Origin: Amorphophallus konjac
Lineage: Eukaryota; Streptophyta; Magnoliopsida; Alismatales; Araceae
DNA: 64,000 nt
Assembly (NCBI GenBank): GCA_022559845.1
Contig: CM040118.1
Coordinates: 230,749,224 to 230,813,223 of the forward strand
Direction of reading: 5' to 3'
Within the stretch, counting starts at the first letter, position 1. Every line of letters starts with the position of its first letter. Below are positions 59,685 through 64,000 of the stretch, in pieces. Made by a program: the position numbers and the translations under genes. Under the pieces are notes generated by a model that searched no databases, had not been told where the DNA came from, and saw only the letters and a program-made list of their open reading frames with translations.

Positions 59685-61765
59685 TGATGGGAATCAACAC
59701 CGGGCACTAACATTTTATTTTTGCATTTGTATCCTTTTGTTTGCATTTATATCCTTGGTTAATTGGGTTTGCAATTGTAAGGCATTATAAGCCAATTTGT
59801 TAGTCTTTAGGAATCTTTGGGTTTCTATGTAAAATGCCAGTGGGTCCTGCAGGGTCCCCCACCCTCTTTCCCATTGGTCCACCTAAGGTCATGGGCCATG
59901 TGGGGCTGGTTCAAAGTCCAAGATTGGACTTGGACCAAGGAGACAAAAAGAAGAAAATTCAATTTTCTCTACCTTATTTTCAAAGGCCCCCCCCCTTTAT
60001 AGTATTAAATTCTTGTTGTATTTTTTTTTATTTTGGTCATTTGACCACTTGGGGGATTAATTATCCCATTATCCATTTGCCTCTCCCAAACCCTAGATCT
60101 AGGGCTAGTTTTGGCCTTTTATACATTTCTATATAACCCTTGTATATTCCATTTTGTGGGAATTAATGAAGAATTAAGCATTTGCTCCAAGAAATTCCCC
60201 AAGGGTGCCCCCTCCTCTCTCCTCACCCCTTGCAACTGGATTGCTCTATTCTTAGGGTGAATTTCCTAGAAAACTTGGTGGATTCCAAGTGGTATCTCAT
60301 CTCTTGGTGTGAAGCTCCACCGCCGCCTCCGTTCGTGCCGCCATCGCACCGCCGCCGCCATCGCCAGAATTCTATTTTCCTCCATCCAGCAAGCCAAAGG
60401 ATGAATTTTAGCTCTCCACACATAGATCTGACCTGGCTGAAATTTTCAGGGTGAGTTCCCCTTGTTGTTCCCACGTCCCACAAAAAAATTCACATTTTTC
60501 CAACTTCATTTTTCCCCCTTTTCATTTAAAGTCACACAGCCTACACAATCTGCCCCTATGCAGACTTGTGTTCCAGCAGCCCAACTTATCACCCATTCGA
60601 CCCCCTTTCTAATTTCAGATCGAGTTGAAATTTGCACTGTGTTTTCTGTCCACCAAAACCACTTTCCCCAAATTTTCCCACGATTTTAGGAGTTCATTTA
60701 CACCTCATACAAATCTCTGTGAAAACCAGTTTCTATTCTATCTTATGCAGTCCAGATCCGACCCCTCTCCACCATAAAATCAATTTCCCCTGTCAAACCT
60801 GCTCATAAAAATACATAACAATTATTCTCATGTTTTTTACTTCCCCCTCCATCTCCCATAAAAATCCCAACTCCCAGATCCATAGTTTGAGCCTCGGTCA
60901 AACTAAGTTCTTCGGAATCTCCCAATCTGCCCGGTCTGTTCTGAGCCAGAGATGTCCGCATGTTCTAAATTCAGCCTCGACAAATATAGAGACAGGAAAA
61001 TTTTTGTAATAACAAGTGGTTGAAGATATCTAAGCTAGCTTCGCAACGGCGTTGGTTTCGCGTCGATCCGACGTCGGAGTTGGTCGCAGCAAGTGTTTTC
61101 GTCGGGTCGCGCAATGCTGAAATTGCACCATAGGTCCGAGGATAGCAAGCAACAACGTCCCACAGGCTGACCATCTCACCTTCCACAAGGTGAACCAGCG
61201 CGTCCCCCTCCAAGGGATTGTTTCCCCAGGGGTCCCCATCGCAGCAATACTATTCCCGACCCGATCAACCCTCCGAATAGGACGTGGACCCCTAAATTAC
61301 CGACGCACGCCAGCACCAGAGCTGCCCAAATCGCTGCCCGTCAACCCGAACCCGTTACTCCCAGGTCCACGTGTAGCCTTTTGCCTCCCTGCGTGGAGTG
61401 GGCAGTAATATTTATTGTTGTAATTTATTTATTTACTGTACTGGGAGTACAAAGTTCGGCCGAGGTCATCTTCCCCACGCCCGGAGCTTGGAGGTACACT
61501 CTCCACCCTCCTACTTTGGCATTTGCTTTACTTGTATATATTTTTATATGCCACTGCATGAGTGTGTAAGAATTCTAGCTCGATCAATTTAGCCACCGCT
61601 GCGAGAGTGAGTGAGTGGAACCCGTCCCATGACTCGATCTGAGCACGCGGAAAAGCCGATACCCGAGACTCATTGTCGGTTTCTCAACCGCGCAGATCCA
61701 CGCGTTTCCATCGCTTAGGGATGTCTGCGAGCTAGAGTCCCAGGTTCGCGTCCCATCCCGCATCA
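59685..61765 (+). mobile_element. Element E 5' LTR
   Basis: 2081 bp with the terminal inverted repeat TGATG...CATCA. A TATA box TCTATATAACCC lies at 60128-60139, in element orientation. The part at 60310-60370 is a GC-rich CCGCCG repeat. A PBS-like site follows the right end after two bases, which supports the border. Confidence 0.82.
60128..60137 (+). promoter_or_regulatory. Element E TATA box
   Basis: TCTATATAAC on the plus strand, about 445 bp into the LTR. Confidence 0.5.
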
Positions 61766-61767
61766 AA

Positions 61768-61779
61768 TTGGTATTAGAG
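61768..61779 (+). other. Element E primer-binding site
   Basis: TTGGTATTAGAGCG, one mismatch from the initiator-Met word TGGTATCAGAGC, two bases after the LTR. Confidence 0.75.
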
Positions 61780-61970
61780 CGTATGGGTGAGTCCAAGGGT
61801 AGTCGGTCCAAGGTGTCACATTGCATTCCTCTACCCGGTATATCAAAAGGTGTTCCCGGAATGATAGGATACGCCTATTGGGAAGGTTGCACACTTGCAT
61901 TAGTTCGGTCTTCGGATCATACCTCCGCCACGTACCGGATATAGGTTCAGTCTAGATTCATCACTTCGCC

Positions 61971-63168
61971 TTGGTCAGTGCATTCCAACCCCATGTCATT
62001 TGCATGCCCACTCGTAGAGGTACCCAATACTCACCACCACCACCACCTATGATAGATTCCCGAGTCCCTAGTCCCGATGAGTCATCGGTGGTCGACATGT
62101 TTCGAGCTCTTATGGGAAAAATGGAAGAGTTGACTACACGAGTGGATCAAATGGAAGGTTGAGTACACGGGTGGATGGCCTAGTCACACGTTTGGAAGAG
62201 AGGATGAAGGCCTTAGAGGATAGGGCCGAAGAGTCGGACCAGTCTATTCACGGTCTGGTAGGGAGAGTAGCCATCCTAGAGAGACCCCCGGTTGAGGAGT
62301 ACCCCATGCCGAAAAATGGTCAACCGGAGCCGATTCAGCCACCCTTTGCTCCTCGAGCTAATGGGGTAGATGATAGGAGGCGCCGAGTCCCCGAGGTGGT
62401 TGATTATGTGTCCGAGAATGAAAATGAGGGATATGCTAATGACCGTCGTGTTCAACGATAGAATCGTGATTTAGAGGAGGACGAGCGGACCCTCAGGACC
62501 GTTCATGCGGACCCTCCCACTTTTAACGGGTCCTTGGACCCGAAGGTCTATCTAGATTGGGCGTTTGGGATGGATCGGTACTTTGATTGGTTCGATATGA
62601 TGGACCATCGAAGAGTCTGATTCGCTACCATGAAGCAGATGGGATAGGCACAGACCTATTGGAAGAATGTAGAGAGCCTATTGTTTCATCGACAGGAGCC
62701 CCAGGTTGAGACATGGGGTGAGATGAAGGTCAAGCTTCGGCAAAAGTACCTTCCTGCCACATACCGTCAGTGACTCATCGATAGTTGGCAAAGTCTCAGT
62801 CATGGAGATCATCCCGTCTCTGAGTATATCGCTGAATTTGATGAGTATTTTTTACAATGTGGCGTATCGGAGGAGAGCACCATGCCCATTTCCCGCTTCT
62901 ATCGTGGTCTGCGGCCCCACTATCAGTATGAGCTTTTTCGCCGCAATGTGACCAAGTTAGAAGACGCGTATCAGGTTGCTCTCGAGTTGGAGAGGTTTGA
63001 GGGAGAGTTCGAGCCTACCCAATGATTGGGACCCTTTCCTCATCGTGGGGTTGACCCTCGTAGTTCTTCGGGCCCATATCTAAGGGCTCCCCTGGCTCGA
63101 CCCCCGGAGCCCGCCTGTTAGGAGCCACCCGCTCCAAGACCTCGCCTTGTCCCACCGAGGGACGTTCC
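61971..63168 (+). pseudogene. gag: Element E gag (broken, interrupted)
   Basis: Reading begins near 62004 (MPTRRGTQYSPPPPPMIDS). A frame change occurs at about 62160 in a region rich in heptad-like Glu/Arg (TRLEERMKALEDRAEES). Stops follow at 62459, 62618 and 62646 and further on. The Gag core is visible at about 62515-63000 (PPTFNGSLDPKVYLDW, MKVKLRQKYLPATYR, VSEYIAEFDEYFLQCG, SRFYRGLRPHYQYELF). This is the Retrotrans_gag family of Ty3/gypsy. It breaks off at 63168, where LTR F starts, before any zinc knuckle. Confidence 0.82.
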
Positions 63169-64000
63169 TGTTGTGTCCCTGTGATTTTGATGATAGTAAA
63201 CACTATAAGTCATCATGTGTTTGCATGAAAGATTGAATGATGATAACATAAGACATTGCTTATGAATCTGATTTTTATATGTTATGTTGCATAGAACTTC
63301 ATCAGAGTGCATGCATGCTTTGCATTTCATCATACAGGTTGCACGCATACACATATCTTCCTTTGCATATCTAGAGGGTCCATGCATGTCACTGATCATG
63401 TGCATCTAGGTCGATGCAAGGTATGCTTTGCGCGCACCAAGTCGGTGCATTCCCTTGGCCACTCATACACAAGGTCGGTGCATATAGTTTGCTGCGAGCA
63501 TAAGATCGATGCATGTTTTCTTGAGTATCTATGAAGTCGGTGCAAGGTTTGCCTTGGTGCAGTTTTGCCTTGGTGCAGATTCCGTCATTAGACATATTGC
63601 AGTCGGTGCAAGTTTTTATCTACTGTACATATAGTCGGTGCAGACTCTACTTTATGCTACATATGTAGTTTGTGCATCTTTCTGCCCTACAACCATAGTA
63701 GGTCGGTGCATACTTGGCTCAGGCAGATTCAGGTCTGTGCAAGTCTCGCATGTGCATAACTAAGTCAGTGCAAGTCCTGTTTTGAGCTAACCAAGTCGGT
63801 GCATTCATTGCTTATGCACACACGTAGTCTGCGCATCACTTAGCTCTGCACTCATATTAAGTCTGTGCAATGACTATATAAGTCTGTGCATGGTTGTTTT
63901 GTTGGCACTTAGAGTCTGTGCAGATCTATTCATATGCTATCTAGTCTGTGCATACTAATCACTATAAGGTCTGAGCATGCTATGCTCATTATATATAAGT
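63169..64000 (+). mobile_element. LTR F: SIRE-like LTR start, runs off the window
   Basis: Starts TGTTGTGTCCCTGTGATTTTGATG, like TE1 (TGTTGTGCCCCTATTGTTTTGATG). From about 63400 it is built of AGTCGGTGCA / GTCTGTGCA words every 30-60 bp. No gene is seen. The border is judged by likeness to TE1 and by the loss of the E gag frame. Confidence 0.7.

Larger units (their letters stand above)
59685..64000 (+). mobile_element. Element E: Ty3/gypsy retrotransposon, plus strand (partial)
   Basis: 5' LTR 59685-61765, PBS directly after, a decayed gag from about 61971, interrupted by LTR F at 63169. The rest lies beyond the window. It sits inside the B 5' LTR. Confidence 0.8.

Overview
The window is plant nuclear DNA made almost wholly of transposable elements. 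I find no intact host gene, rRNA gene or CRISPR. The signs of a large plant genome are: reverse-transcriptase, integrase and Gag relics of Ty3/gypsy (chromovirus, Tekay/Del-like, plus a Tat/Ogre-like Gag) and Ty1/copia (SIRE-like Gag); LTRs of 1.5-3.3 kb; PBS sequences matching plant initiator-Met tRNA; two tRNA-derived SINE heads; and a plant L1-type LINE. I cannot name the species.

Layout. 1-3023 is old repeat debris (LTR ends at 504 and 1757, SINE heads, long GT and TA microsatellites, a GA-rich minisatellite). From 3024 to the window end everything belongs to one nested stack. Level 1 is element B, a Tekay-like gypsy on the minus strand: 3' LTR 3024-3779 + 52601-54919, decayed gag-pol 54920-59525, 5' LTR from 59526. 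Level 2 is TE2, a Tat-like element with gag but no visible pol, 3780-52595 (TSD CTCCC), inserted in the B 3' LTR. Level 3 is TE1, a SIRE-like copia element with gag only, plus strand, 9877-37063 (TSD CGCGG), inserted in the TE2 gag. Level 4 is element A, a Tekay-like gypsy on the minus strand, 9987-28165 (TSD GCACA), inserted in the TE1 5' LTR. A is a tandem of three LTRs and two internal regions. The right LTR of TE2 is also broken by solo LTR D (41137-43916, TSD CCTGT) and by element C (44618 to about 52556). C has only 690 bp between its LTRs, and its left LTR carries a 5'-truncated LINE. On the right, gypsy element E (plus strand, from 59685) interrupts the B 5' LTR, and a SIRE-like LTR F (from 63169) interrupts the E gag.

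Nothing here can move on its own: A and B gag-pol carry stop codons, TE1, TE2 and C lack pol, and D is solo. TE1, TE2 and C could only have moved with enzymes supplied in trans.

The most unusual feature is inside the LTRs. Elements A, B, C and TE2 carry dense arrays of short imperfect inverted repeats (arms of roughly 6-11 bp, short loops). Their arms reuse a few words: CGACC/GGTCG, CGCCC/GGGCG and CGGTC/GACCG. TE2 has a perfect 36-bp palindrome and C shares its CGGTC/GACCG words. A separate block of about 100 bp with the core TTACGGAGGTC occurs in the LTRs of A, B and C and also in the untranslated leader of TE2, which belongs to a different lineage. SIRE-like LTRs and solo LTR D share another periodic word, GTCGATGCA and variants. 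All comparisons were made by eye.
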